Below are positions 8,913 to 17,413 of a stretch of 64,000 bases of DNA, one piece after another. The translations under genes were made by a program, and so were the position numbers. Numbering within the stretch: the stretch's first letter is position 1; each line of letters starts with the position of its first letter. Below the pieces are notes generated by a model that worked only from the letters and a program-made list of their open reading frames with translations, did no database searches and was not told the DNA's origin. Origin of the DNA: Halegenticoccus soli (GTDB taxonomy: Archaea; Halobacteriota; Halobacteria; Halobacteriales; Haloferacaceae); contig NZ_PEND01000006.1 in NCBI RefSeq assembly GCF_002844195.1, positions 124,001-188,000 of the forward strand, written 5' to 3'.

Positions 8913-10022
8913 TCAGGCCGATCCGACGGCGCTCAGGTCGACCCGCTTGCCCTCGGGAAGGAACGACTGGTCGACGATCTCCGACCACTCGACGTCCCGA
9001 TCGATGAGGCCGATGTTCTTCATCCCCTCCTCGATGGTCGCGAGCCCCTCGGGGTCGAACTCGTTCGTCGAGTAGTACCTGTCCGGCTCGACGTTCTCCA
9101 GCGAACTCCGCATGACGTCGGCGTCGTAGCCGTCGTTGTACGACGCGAATATCTCCGCCGCCTCGTCCGGGTTCTCCCGGATGAACTCGACGCCTCGCGC
9201 CCGAGCGCGCAAGTAGCCCCTCACCGCGTCGGGGTCGTCCTTCAGCACGTCGGGGCCGGCGATGACGACCGTCTGCTGGAACGTGTCGAGGTAGTCCTTC
9301 GCCCAGAAGACGACCTGCCAGGGCTCGCCGTCGGCCTGCTGCTTCGAGAACACGGGATCGAGGTGCGCCGCGGCGTCGATGGAACCGCCGTCGAGCGCCG
9401 TCAGCCCCTCGCTCAGGCCCCCCATCGCCTTGAACGTCACCTCGTCGACGCTGATCCCGTCCGCCCGCTTGACGGCGAGCGCGGAGGAGTTCTCCGTGAC
9501 GGACCCCGCGCTCGTGTAGCCGACGGTTTTCCCCTTCAGGTCCGCGATCGACGTCACGTCGGAGCCCTTCTTCGCGACCCAGTTGATCGTCCCCGGCGAG
9601 TTCGTCGACCCGGCGATGATCGTCAGCGGCGCCCCCGCGTAGTAGGCGTTGACGGCCGCCGGCGTGGCGACCTCTCCGAAGGGGAGGCCGCCGGTGACGA
9701 CGTTTCTGACCGTGGTGCCGCCGCCGCTGCTGCCGACGACGTTCTTCAGGTCGATCCCCTCCTCCTCGAAGTACCCCTTCTCCAGCGCCATCTGGTACGG
9801 CGGCGCGTACATGAGGAGCGGCCAGTGCGTGACCGTCACCTCTCCCGAGAACGTTCCGCCGCCTCCGCCGCCGGAGCCGTCGCCCTCTCCCGCCTGATTC
9901 CCGCCGGCGCTCTCGTCAGCCTGTCCCGCGCAACCGGCGAGCGCGCCGACGCCGACAGCACCTCCCAGTTTCAGCATCGTCCGCCTGTTCACCCGTGCGT
10001 GGTGTGTGGTGCCTTTTGACAT
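8913..10022 (-). CDS. Substrate-binding lipoprotein of NitT/TauT-type ABC importer
   Basis: 369 residues. The N-terminus has a twin-Arg signal (NRRTMLKLGG) and a lipobox ending GALAGC, so the protein is exported folded by Tat and anchored as a lipoprotein. After a Gly-rich linker (residues ~45-60) the NMT1/SsuA-type binding fold follows, with the segment GYFEEEGIDLKNV typical of nitrate, sulfonate and thiamine-precursor binding proteins. It is the first gene of a four-gene operon with the ATPase and two permeases. An inverted repeat with 6-base arms lies just before the start and could be an operator. Confidence 0.9.
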   Translation of the reverse strand: MSKGTTHHARVNRRTMLKLGGAVGVGALAGCAGQADESAGGNQAGEGDGSGGGGGGTFSGEVTVTHWPLLMYAPPYQMALEKGYFEEEGIDLKNVVGSSGGGTTVRNVVTGGLPFGEVATPAAVNAYYAGAPLTIIAGSTNSPGTINWVAKKGSDVTSIADLKGKTVGYTSAGSVTENSSALAVKRADGISVDEVTFKAMGGLSEGLTALDGGSIDAAAHLDPVFSKQQADGEPWQVVFWAKDYLDTFQQTVVIAGPDVLKDDPDAVRGYLRARARGVEFIRENPDEAAEIFASYNDGYDADVMRSSLENVEPDRYYSTNEFDPEGLATIEEGMKNIGLIDRDVEWSEIVDQSFLPEGKRVDLSAVGSA

Positions 10023-10025
10023 CCT

Positions 10026-10043
10026 GATCGTCAATGAACGATC
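10026..10043. promoter_or_regulatory. Inverted repeat at start of ABC importer operon
   Basis: GATCGT and ACGATC are perfect 6-base inverted arms around a 6-base spacer, three bases before the binding-protein start at 10022. A TATA-like TATTCA lies about 30 bases upstream of that start, so the repeat covers the expected transcription start, a classic position for a repressor site. Confidence 0.4.
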
Positions 10044-10282
10044 CGGATGAATAGGGATTACACCTACATTGGTTGGGTCATATTATGATCCGCTTGGCGG
10101 ATCGGAGCGCCCCGGCGGCCGCGGATCAACCGCCCGGCGGTTCGCGTCCCGTCGATCGAGTCCGGGGGTCCGCGGGCTGCTCGCCGATCCGTAGCCGTCC
10201 TGCCGCGCCCGTCGAACTCCCGTCGGTTCCGCGACGGCCGACGAACGGCCGCGCCGCGCATCTTTCGCGCGGTTCGAAACGT

Positions 10283-10294
10283 GATTCTTAAGGG
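10283..10294 (+). promoter_or_regulatory. TATA-like promoter of the FKBP-type chaperone gene
   Basis: GATTCTTAAGGG lies 23-34 bases before the ATG at 10317 and fits a haloarchaeal TATA element for a nearly leaderless transcript. Confidence 0.4.
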
Positions 10295-10316
10295 TCGCAC
10301 GGGAGACGTACCCTAC

Positions 10317-11354
10317 ATGAGCGATGAACAGCAGGCGGAGTCGGCGGAGGAGCCGGTAGACGCCGACGCATCGGAGGAGTCCCCGGAGGAGACCGAAGGC
10401 GGGATCCAGGAGGGCGACTTCGTCAGGCTCGATTACACGGTCCGAACGATCGAAGAGGACACCGTCGTCGACACGACGAGAAAGGAGGTCGCCGAGGAGG
10501 CGGGCATCGACGACGAGGACTACGACTTCTCGCCGCGCGTCATCGTCGTCGGCGCCGGACACGTCTTCGAGAAGGTCGACGGGGAACTGCGGGGCAAAGC
10601 GCCCGGCGACTCCGGGACGGTCGAGATCCCGGCGGCCGAGGCGTTCGGCGAGTTCGACCCCGACGACGTGCGGACGGTCAGCGCCGACAAGATCTCCGAG
10701 GACGACCGGTACCCCGGCGCGCGCGTCACCATCGACGGCCAGCAGGGCCACCTGGAGACGATCATCGGCGGTCGGGCCCGCGTCGACTTCAACCACCCTC
10801 TCGCCGGCGAGGACCTCGAGTACGAGTACGAGATCGTCGACCTCGTCGACGACCGCGAGGAGCAGGCCGAGGGCCTGCTCGGTATGTACCTCCAGCAGGA
10901 ACCCGAGGTCTGGATCCAGACCGACGAGGTCGAAGAGGAGACGCTGGTCGAGCCCGACGAGGAGGACGAGGACGCGGAGCCCGAGACGGAGGTCGAGACC
11001 GTCGAGAAGGAGACGCTGTACATCGAGGCGACGCCGCAGATGACGATGAACCAGCAGTGGCTCTTCTCGAAGCAGCAGATCGCCCAGGACGTCATGGACC
11101 GCCTGGACCTCGACCGCGTGATCGTCCAGGAGACCATCGAGGGCATGGGCGGCATGATGGGCGGCATGGGCGGTATGATGGGCGGCGCCGGCGGCGCCGA
11201 CATCGAAGCGGCGCTCGAGGACGTCGACGTCGACGCCGACGAGATCGTCGAGGAACTGGAAGAGTCGGACCTCGAAGCGGGCGAATCCGAGGCCGGCAAC
11301 GAGTCGGAAGCGGCCGAATCCGACGAGTCGGAAGGCGACGCGACCGAGGAGTAG
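10317..11354 (+). CDS. FKBP-type peptidyl-prolyl isomerase/chaperone (SlyD-like) with Met-Gly repeat tail
   Basis: 345 residues. A short acidic N-terminus is followed by a SlyD-like FKBP fold (about residues 40-190, with GDFVRLDYTVRTIEEDTVVD and the insert-in-flap domain around EAFGEFDPDDV) and a second domain to about 280. Then comes a Met/Gly repeat (about residues 279-294) and a strongly acidic tail rich in Glu, Ser and Asp. Such proteins assist proline isomerisation and folding in the cytoplasm. The start at 10317 fits the TATA-like element at 10283. The Met-Gly run resembles the flexible GGM tails of chaperonins and is unusual for this family. Confidence 0.9.
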   Translation: MSDEQQAESAEEPVDADASEESPEETEGGIQEGDFVRLDYTVRTIEEDTVVDTTRKEVAEEAGIDDEDYDFSPRVIVVGAGHVFEKVDGELRGKAPGDSGTVEIPAAEAFGEFDPDDVRTVSADKISEDDRYPGARVTIDGQQGHLETIIGGRARVDFNHPLAGEDLEYEYEIVDLVDDREEQAEGLLGMYLQQEPEVWIQTDEVEEETLVEPDEEDEDAEPETEVETVEKETLYIEATPQMTMNQQWLFSKQQIAQDVMDRLDLDRVIVQETIEGMGGMMGGMGGMMGGAGGADIEAALEDVDVDADEIVEELEESDLEAGESEAGNESEAAESDESEGDATEE

Positions 11355-11414
11355 ACGCCCGCGCCGCGGTTCGAAACCGGGATTTTCTTTAGCGGTTCGC
11401 GCCCAGTCGCCGAC

Positions 11415-11681
11415 ATGGACGCCGCAGAGGAGTTGGGGATCACCGACGACCTGCAGGTCGCCGCCGTCGCCGCCGGGTGTACGGTCGCGCTCACCGCCGT
11501 CCTCCGCTACGGGCTCGGCCTCGACGTCGGGCTCGTCGCCCGCCTCTCGCCGCTGTACGTGTACTTCCTCTACGTCTTCACCCGCAAGGGTGGCCCGTAT
11601 TCGCGGTACGACACCGTAGCGACGTGGTCGGCGCTGATCGCGGCGGTGACGGTCGGCACGATCCTGTTTTTCGCGCTGTGA
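11415..11681 (+). CDS. Small membrane protein, function unknown
   Basis: 88 residues. A short charged N-terminus is followed by three hydrophobic stretches (about residues 15-33, 40-57 and 69-87), with a positively charged loop TRKGGPYSRYD between the second and third. It starts 60 bases after the FKBP-type gene on the same strand and may share its transcript. No family is recognised; similar short membrane proteins are common and conserved in haloarchaea. Confidence 0.7.
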   Translation: MDAAEELGITDDLQVAAVAAGCTVALTAVLRYGLGLDVGLVARLSPLYVYFLYVFTRKGGPYSRYDTVATWSALIAAVTVGTILFFAL

Positions 11682-11717
11682 TCTCGCCTTTTCCGGCACC
11701 TCGTCCAGCCCGGCCAG

Positions 11718-12337
11718 CTACGCGATGTCGCGGCTGGTGTCGATGGTGACCCGCTCCGCGAGCTTCAGCTTGATCGTCTCGTCGAGCGCCGCGCCGCCGC
11801 GGAACTTCGGCACGGCGAGTCGGTTCTCGATCTCCGACCCCTTCACTCCCGTCCGGAGCTCGAACACCACGTCCGCCATGTGCTCCGTGAGGTCGCGGTT
11901 GTCCGGCACCGATCGGCCGTCGAGCGCGTGCAGCACCGCGACCCCGCCCGTGTTGACCATGTGCGTCTGCAGTTCGTTCAGGAAGTTCCGGTAGCGGGCC
12001 GAGCCGCACCGCTCCAGCACGTCGACCACGTCGACGATGAGGTTCGCGCTCTCGGGGAGCGCCCCGACGAGCCGGTTCGCGTGGTCGAGCGGCGTGTCGG
12101 CGCCGACGTCCCGGATCGTCGGGCGGCCGACGCGGGTGTTCGTCCGGTCGAGCGCGTCCTGGACGGCGACCGGACCGTCGTGAGATACAGCGTCCCCCGG
12201 GCGGCGGTGAGCTCGTAGAGGAACAGCTCGGACTGGCTCGCGGGGTCTGCCGAGAGCAGCACGACGCTTCCGGCCGGTATCCCACCCCCGAGCTGGCGGT
12301 CGAGCACCGTGATTCCCGTCGGGAGCCGGCCGGACAT
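11718..12337 (-). pseudogene. RecA/RAD55-like protein interrupted by a frameshift
   Basis: The N-terminal part is read from ATG 12337 (MSGRLPTGITVLDRQLGGG, typical of KaiC/RAD55-like proteins) down to about 12170. From there the homologous reading continues one frame away (AVQDALDRTNTRVGR onward) to the stop at 11718. One base added near 12168 would join the halves as YLTT-VRS-AVQDALDR. The Walker A position reads SADPASQSE rather than GxxxxGKT, so even the repaired protein would not be a normal ATPase. The RIVDVVD-like Walker B strand (NLIVDVVDVLE) is kept. The gene follows the MinD-like gene closely. The break may be real or a consensus error. Confidence 0.8.
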
Positions 12338-12361
12338 ACCGCGTAGTATCTATCTCGGCGC

Positions 12362-12988
12362 TTATATGTCTTCCTCCGGACCGAGCGCCGCGGCGACTCG
12401 CGCGTAGGCCGCCTCGACCGCCGGATCGCGGAGCACCGGCGGATCGACCTCGGGCACCGCCGCCAGGACCGGACAGCCGAGCAGGTCCGCGAGCCGGTCG
12501 GGCGCGAGCCGGGTTCGCGTCAGCACCGCGCCGCGAACGGGCGTTCCGAGCGCCCGGGCCATCGCCGCGGTCTTCGCCGCGTCGCGCAGCCCGGGCGCAC
12601 ACAGCGTCGACGCCAGCAGGACGCCGTCGGCCGCGCGAAGCGGCGCGGCCGCGTCCGGTCCCGCGCCGGCGGGGCAGTCGACGAGCACCGTCGCGTCCGC
12701 CTCGCTCGTCGACAGGCGGACGAGGAGTTCCGATACGTCGGCGTCGCCTCCGACCGGCGCCGGGAGCACCGACACGCCGTCGTCGGCCGGGTACGGCTGG
12801 GCGACGGCGGCGGGGTCGCCCCGCGCGTCGCCCAGGGTCGGCGTCCGCTCGACCTCGGCCAGCGTGTGGAGGTTCGGCATGTCCCCGTCCGCGTCGACGG
12901 CGAGCGTCGGACCGTCGAGCGCGGCGGCCAGCCCGAGCGTCGTCGTCGTCTTCCCGCTCCCTCCCTTCCCCCCGGCGATCGCGAGCAT
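12362..12988 (-). CDS. MinD/ParA-like P-loop ATPase
   Basis: 208 residues. The deviant Walker A motif GGKGGSGKTT is at residues 6-15 and carries the signature Lys (K8) of the MinD/ParA group. Switch and Walker B positions are DADGDMPN (about 38) and VLVDCPAG (about 107). It is shorter than cell-division MinD (about 260) and lacks a clear C-terminal amphipathic helix, so it is one of the many haloarchaeal MinD paralogues of unknown role. It lies 24 bases upstream of the RecA-like gene, and the two are probably co-transcribed. Confidence 0.85.
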   Translation of the reverse strand: MLAIAGGKGGSGKTTTTLGLAAALDGPTLAVDADGDMPNLHTLAEVERTPTLGDARGDPAAVAQPYPADDGVSVLPAPVGGDADVSELLVRLSTSEADATVLVDCPAGAGPDAAAPLRAADGVLLASTLCAPGLRDAAKTAAMARALGTPVRGAVLTRTRLAPDRLADLLGCPVLAAVPEVDPPVLRDPAVEAAYARVAAALGPEEDI

Positions 12989-13059
12989 ACCCGTCCGTGG
13001 TTCCGGCTTCGCATTTGAACCTTCGTCGCCCTTGATCTCTCATCACCCCTCACCCCTCG

Positions 13060-13755
13060 TCACCCGGGCTCCGCCTCGCCCTTCGGGCGGACGATCCGGT
13101 CGAAGAACGGGTCCGACGCCAGAAGGAGGAGCCAGGAGTACATCGCCAACCTGGCGCTGTAGAACGACAGCCCGACGGAGAAGGCGAACACCGCGGAGGG
13201 GACGAGCGACTTGAGGACGCCGTACCGCACCTGCTCGCGGTCGAGCGGTCGCCGCGTCAACCCCTTGTGACTGGCCGCGTACCACCAGAGGACGGCGAAA
13301 ACGACCCCGATGGCCGCGAGCGTCCCCGCGTAGAGGGCGACCGCGAACTGACCGGTGTAGTCGCCGAGCAGCGCCGTCGTGAACGGGACGAAGGCGACGA
13401 GCAGCAGGTACCCGATGTTCAGCCACAGCAGCTTCCAGTCGTACCGGACGATGCGCTGGAACACGCGGTGGTGGATGACCCAGTAGTTCCCGACGATGAG
13501 GAAACTGATCACGTAGCTGACGATGTCCGGCCACTCGGCGAGCACGAACGCCGCGGCGGACGTCCCCGGGGGGAGCCCGTCCGGGACCTCGATGTTCAAC
13601 ACCAGCAGCGTGATGGCGATGGCGAACACCCCGTCGCTGAAGCCGATCAGCCGGTCGACCCCCTTCTCGTGCTCCGCGTCGCTGAGCGACGCGTCGTCGA
13701 ACTCCTCCGTCGGATTCGCGGGCGCTCCGGGCCGGGCGGGATCGGACGCCGTCAT
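13060..13755 (-). CDS. TMEM175-family potassium channel-like membrane protein
   Basis: 231 residues. The signature FSDGVFAIA at residues 39-47 forms the pore-lining first helix of TMEM175 channels, and six hydrophobic segments follow. Prokaryotic members form tetrameric K+-leak channels in the cytoplasmic membrane. The N-terminal ~35 residues are acidic and probably cytoplasmic. Its start codon overlaps the stop of a 49-codon reading frame upstream (ATGA), which suggests translational coupling. Confidence 0.88.
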   Translation of the reverse strand: MTASDPARPGAPANPTEEFDDASLSDAEHEKGVDRLIGFSDGVFAIAITLLVLNIEVPDGLPPGTSAAAFVLAEWPDIVSYVISFLIVGNYWVIHHRVFQRIVRYDWKLLWLNIGYLLLVAFVPFTTALLGDYTGQFAVALYAGTLAAIGVVFAVLWWYAASHKGLTRRPLDREQVRYGVLKSLVPSAVFAFSVGLSFYSARLAMYSWLLLLASDPFFDRIVRPKGEAEPG

Positions 13756-13901
13756 CGCCGCCCGACCACCCTCCGTCGCGTCCGGATGCGGTGCCGCGCG
13801 CCCCGTACGGCGTCGGCGTTCAGCAGCGCGAATCCGTGGACGATGACGGCGACGAAGATCCCCGCACTCCGACTTACTGTCGATAGACGCACATTTGCCA
13901 T
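13752..13901 (-). CDS. Possible 49-residue membrane peptide coupled to the TMEM175-like gene
   Basis: ATG 13901 to TGA 13752 encodes 49 residues: a short N-terminus, one hydrophobic helix (AGIFVAVIVHGFALLNA, about residues 13-29) and an Arg-rich C-terminus that would stay inside the cell. The stop overlaps the start of the channel gene by four bases, the arrangement used throughout this genome for coupled genes. I know no family for it. It could be a small channel partner or a chance reading frame. Confidence 0.45.
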   Translation of the reverse strand: MANVRLSTVSRSAGIFVAVIVHGFALLNADAVRGARHRIRTRRRVVGRR

Positions 13902-14223
13902 GGGGGTAGAGACGACCCGCGCTCAGCTAACCATTGCGTCTGTTCGTCCGAGCGACAGTCTCGTTCGGCCGGCGACCGGGAGCGTCCCGGCAGGGCCGTC
14001 ACCGCTCGCCTCCGACGCTTCGAGAGCGATCCCCGCTGAGGCGGACGCGCGTCGAAACCGATCCGCGCCGAAGCCGCTCCGCTTCGAACGGCCATCCCGC
14101 CTCGGTCCCGCTTTATTTACACGATCGTATTATATACTCAACAATTCACGTATACTTACTGGAAGTTCGTGATAGTGCGACAAAAATTACTATGTATTGG
14201 ATAAAAAATTGCTCCCGGTAGGT
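13902..14223. other. Gene-free stretch with AT-rich promoter zone
   Basis: The first 200 bases are GC-rich with no convincing coding frame. From about 14110 the sequence turns markedly AT-rich, with several TATA-like blocks (TTATATAC near 14131 and ATAAAAAATT at 14201-14210). These belong to the promoter of the exported glycosidase gene that starts at 14224. Confidence 0.5.
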
Positions 14224-16863
14224 ATGAACGACAATCACTCGGCGGCTCATCGGCTCTCGCGACGACGATTTCTGGCGGGCACCGCGGCGGCGGGGACGCT
14301 TCTCGCGCACCCGTCGCTCGTCGATCGGACGACAGCGGACGACGCGTCGGCTCCGATCGACGTCGACTCGCCCGCGCTGTCCGTCGCCGACCGGCTCGAA
14401 GACCGGCGGTACGTCGTCACCGGCGACCGGGCCTACGTTGTCGGCACGCAGGACGGTCGGTTCCCGGCGATGGGGTGGCACGTCCGCGGCGAGATGGGCG
14501 GCGTCTGGAGCCCGCCGATCAAACTGCTCGACGGCATCTGGTTCGGCGTCGACGGCGAGTGGATCGAACCCGCGGAGCGCTTCACGAGCGGGTACGGTCA
14601 CGCCCGGATGGACTTCCCCGCCCGCGGCTCGCTGGAGATCAGCCGCACCGAGTTCGCGCCCGACGGGGTTCGCGCGGTCCTCATCGGGCTGCACTTCACG
14701 GCGACCGACGGCGAGGAGCGCTTCACGCTCGAGGTTGACGCGCACTCGGAGCTGATGAAGTCGTACCCGTGGGGCTGGACGGACCCCTCGCAGCTCGAAC
14801 ACAACACCGAAGACGCGGTCGAGTTCGACGGCGAGCGCCTCGTCTTCCGCGATCGGGGGACGCCACCGGTCGAGAACGCTCTCGAACACGACTGGGCCGC
14901 GGTGGTCGGCTCGACCCTCGATCCGGTCGACGGGGAGACGGGCGAGGACTACCGCGGGCCGCAGGATCCGGCGACGATCTGCCCGGCGGAAGGCGACGCG
15001 CCCGACCGCTGCGACGACACGGAGTTCGGCAACGGAAAGGGCGGCCGGCTCGCGTACGACGTGGCGGTCGCGGACGGCGAGACGGAGACCGTCTGGTTCG
15101 CGGTCGCCGGGGCCGACTTCGACGGACCGGACCCCGACGACGCTGTCGACGCGGCGCTCGCCGAACTCGACGCGGCGCTCGACGACCCCGAGGGCGCGCT
15201 CGCGGAGAAGGTCGAATCGCGGGTCGAGTTCGGCGAGAACACGAGGCTCGACCTCCCCGACAACCCGCGCCTGGCGGAGAGCATCGACTGGAGCAAGCAG
15301 AACCTCGCGGACTCCGTCCTGACCGTCGAAAACCTCGACATCCGGGAGACCAACGCCGGGGAGAACTACCCCGAGCCCGAGGGGGTGGTCGATCGAGTCC
15401 GGTTCCTGGGCGCGGGCTTCCCCGATTACCCGTGGCTGTTCGCCACCGACGGCGAGTACACGGCCTTTGCGAGCGTGGCGGTCGGTCAGTTCGAGCCGAT
15501 CAAGGACCACCTGCGGTCGCTCAGGGAGATCAGCGAGATCGACAACGACGGCAGCGGCAAGGTCGTCCACGAGGTCACGTTCGACGGCTCCGTCTACTTC
15601 GGCTCGAACGCCGACGAGGGGAACACCGACGAGACGTCGAAGTTTCCGAGCGCGGTCGCCCTGATCTGGCGCTGGACGGGCGACGACGAGTTCCGCGACG
15701 AGATGTACGACTTCGCCAAGCGGAACATGGAGTACGTCCTCGAGGAGCTCGACGAGGACGGCGACGGCTGGCCGGGGGGGCACGGGAACGTCGAGCGCCC
15801 CGGCATGGGCGAGGAGAAGCTCGACGTGGCCGTCTACACGATCCGCGGCCTCCGCGACCTCGCTGACATGGCGCGGAGCAAAGGCGACACCGCGACCCAG
15901 AAGTGGGCCGAGGGTCGGGCGAAGTCGCTGGAAGTGCGGTTCGAGGAGACCTGGTGGTTCGGACGCGAGGGCGCGACGCAGTACGCCGACTCCCTTTCGA
16001 ACCCCGACAACGAGCAGGTGTTCCAGCGCCACTGGATCGGCGTGACGCCCATGGAGATCGAACTCCGCGACTCCGCCGGCGCCCCGCGGCCCGGCCTCGC
16101 GGCGGAAGATCACGGCACCGCCGCGCTCGAAGAGCGCGAGCGGGGCTGTTACACCGACGAGTTCGGGCTGTACCACACCGGCACCGGTCCGACGGAGGCG
16201 GAGGACGGGAACCCGGGGCCGAGCTGCGACGAGCACGTCTCGGAGGTCCCCTCGGAGCGCCAGATCTTCACGCTCAACACCGCGATCATGGCCGTCGGCG
16301 AGGGTAACTACGGTCGCCTCGGCCCCGACCGGCAGGAGCACTACCTGAACGCGAACGCGGAGCTGCAGTTCCTGCCGGACGAACAGCCCGGCGCGATGCC
16401 CGAGATCGCCCCGTCGCCCGACTACGGCCGGTCGATCGACCTGCCGCTGACGGAGCGCGCGATGGTCCTCCAGGCGTGGGGCGCGTACGGCACGGTCTGG
16501 CCGGTCGTCCACCAGCACCTCGGCGTCCGACCGGATCTGGGTCGCGGGCGGCTCGAAGTCGTCCCGCAGGTGCCGCCGCAGGCGTCGTCCGGCCTCTCGG
16601 GCGAGAACATCCGGCTCGGCGACGGTTCCGTCGCGGTGTCCGTCGACGCCGACGGGTCGACGTACGAGACGACCGTCGACGCCGCCGTCGGCCTCGACGA
16701 ACTCGTCGTCGGCCACACGATCCCGCGCGACGCCGAGGTGTCGTCCGTCGCGCTCGACGGCGAGGAGGTCTGCTACGAGACCCGCGAGACGAACCGCGGC
16801 GCGGAGGTGCTCGTTGAGGCCGACCCGGACGGCGAGCGGACGCTGGTCGTCGAAACCGCGTGA
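14224..16863 (+). CDS. Exported six-hairpin glycosidase (glycogen-debranching / GH63-like)
   Basis: 879 residues with a twin-Arg signal (SRRRFLAG, residues 12-19), so it is secreted folded by Tat. The middle (about residues 340-780) shows the repeated helical hairpins of an (alpha/alpha)6 barrel, including DGEYTAFASVAVGQFEPIKDHL, EELDEDGDGWPGGHGN and AVYTIRGLRDLADMAR. Acidic residues in the DGDGWPGGHGN segment are candidates for catalysis, by analogy with amylo-alpha-1,6-glucosidases. Beta-rich domains flank the barrel. The natural substrate, perhaps an alpha-glucan or trehalose-like sugar, is not readable. The start at 14224 puts the Tat motif at the normal distance. No sugar transporter is adjacent. 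Confidence 0.78.
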   Translation: MNDNHSAAHRLSRRRFLAGTAAAGTLLAHPSLVDRTTADDASAPIDVDSPALSVADRLEDRRYVVTGDRAYVVGTQDGRFPAMGWHVRGEMGGVWSPPIKLLDGIWFGVDGEWIEPAERFTSGYGHARMDFPARGSLEISRTEFAPDGVRAVLIGLHFTATDGEERFTLEVDAHSELMKSYPWGWTDPSQLEHNTEDAVEFDGERLVFRDRGTPPVENALEHDWAAVVGSTLDPVDGETGEDYRGPQDPATICPAEGDAPDRCDDTEFGNGKGGRLAYDVAVADGETETVWFAVAGADFDGPDPDDAVDAALAELDAALDDPEGALAEKVESRVEFGENTRLDLPDNPRLAESIDWSKQNLADSVLTVENLDIRETNAGENYPEPEGVVDRVRFLGAGFPDYPWLFATDGEYTAFASVAVGQFEPIKDHLRSLREISEIDNDGSGKVVHEVTFDGSVYFGSNADEGNTDETSKFPSAVALIWRWTGDDEFRDEMYDFAKRNMEYVLEELDEDGDGWPGGHGNVERPGMGEEKLDVAVYTIRGLRDLADMARSKGDTATQKWAEGRAKSLEVRFEETWWFGREGATQYADSLSNPDNEQVFQRHWIGVTPMEIELRDSAGAPRPGLAAEDHGTAALEERERGCYTDEFGLYHTGTGPTEAEDGNPGPSCDEHVSEVPSERQIFTLNTAIMAVGEGNYGRLGPDRQEHYLNANAELQFLPDEQPGAMPEIAPSPDYGRSIDLPLTERAMVLQAWGAYGTVWPVVHQHLGVRPDLGRGRLEVVPQVPPQASSGLSGENIRLGDGSVAVSVDADGSTYETTVDAAVGLDELVVGHTIPRDAEVSSVALDGEEVCYETRETNRGAEVLVEADPDGERTLVVETA

Positions 16864-16898
16864 GCGACCGGATCGAGTAAAGAGACGCGCTGGCGGAG

Positions 16899-17085
16899 GT
16901 GACGCTGACGGTGGTTCCCCTCGGGCGGCCCCATTCTGCTCCGCGGCGAGTTCGAACGCCGCGGGTCCGACGACGACTCGACGGTTCGCGCCGCCGAGGC
17001 GACGCCGTGTCGCCGGGGCGGATCGCGGGCCGAACCCTTCTGTGAGGGCCCTCACGAGGAGATCGGCTTTTCCGACGACGAGTGA
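16899..17085 (+). pseudogene. Decayed CDGSH-type iron-sulfur protein gene
   Basis: From GTG 16899 the frame reads VTLTVVPLG. Shifting by one base near 16925, it continues as GPILLRGEF, and ends CRRGGSRAEPFCEGPH followed by EEIGF to the stop at 17083. Intact CDGSH domains read CxCxxS...PxCDGSH; here the second Cys is Arg, Asp-Gly is Glu-Gly, and Ser is Pro. Losing one of three Cys ligands together with the frame break argues for decay rather than a working cluster protein. It follows the glycosidase by 35 bases on the same strand. The family assignment rests on the PFC-G-H-EIGF pattern. Confidence 0.6.
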
Positions 17086-17413
17086 GTCCGACTGGCTGAT
17101 TCGGTCGTGGTTGAGGACCGCGCTCCGGCGCGCCTCGCCGACGAAGACGAGAACGCCTTTCAGGTGACCCGCCTTCCGCTCGCGCCGCTTTCGAGGCGGG
17201 ATCGAACGGAGGGTGAGGGATAGGTGCGCGCCCGGTCGACCGAACTGTCGGATACCGAATGCCGTCTCTCGAGAGACGAACGGAATTTGATATAGCGAGA
17301 AATAATTTATACGGTCGCTTATCGACGCCGCTCCGGCTTCGAACAGCGGTCCGGATCGTCGGACGCGAGGGCTATTCGGCGGAAAAATCGAGCGGGCGAT
17401 CGTCGGACGGGCG
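17086..17413. other. Gene-free stretch with palindrome and strong TATA-like block
   Basis: No coding frame is convincing here. It contains a perfect 16-base palindrome at 17263-17278 (CGTCTCTCGAGAGACG) and, 24 bases on, the AT-rich block ATAATTTATACGG (17302-17314). On either strand this looks like a core promoter, but no gene starts at the right distance. Confidence 0.5.

Noticed and set aside
10078-10088. TCATATTATGA palindrome upstream of the first ABC importer
   Set aside because: It is short and ~60 bases from the start; the repeat at 10026-10043 is better placed, so this was not listed as a site.
17086-17230. Acidic frame VVVEDRAPARLADEDENAFQ after the CDGSH remnant
   Set aside because: It could be a small protein, but there is no promoter, no family and no clear start, so it is too weak to call.
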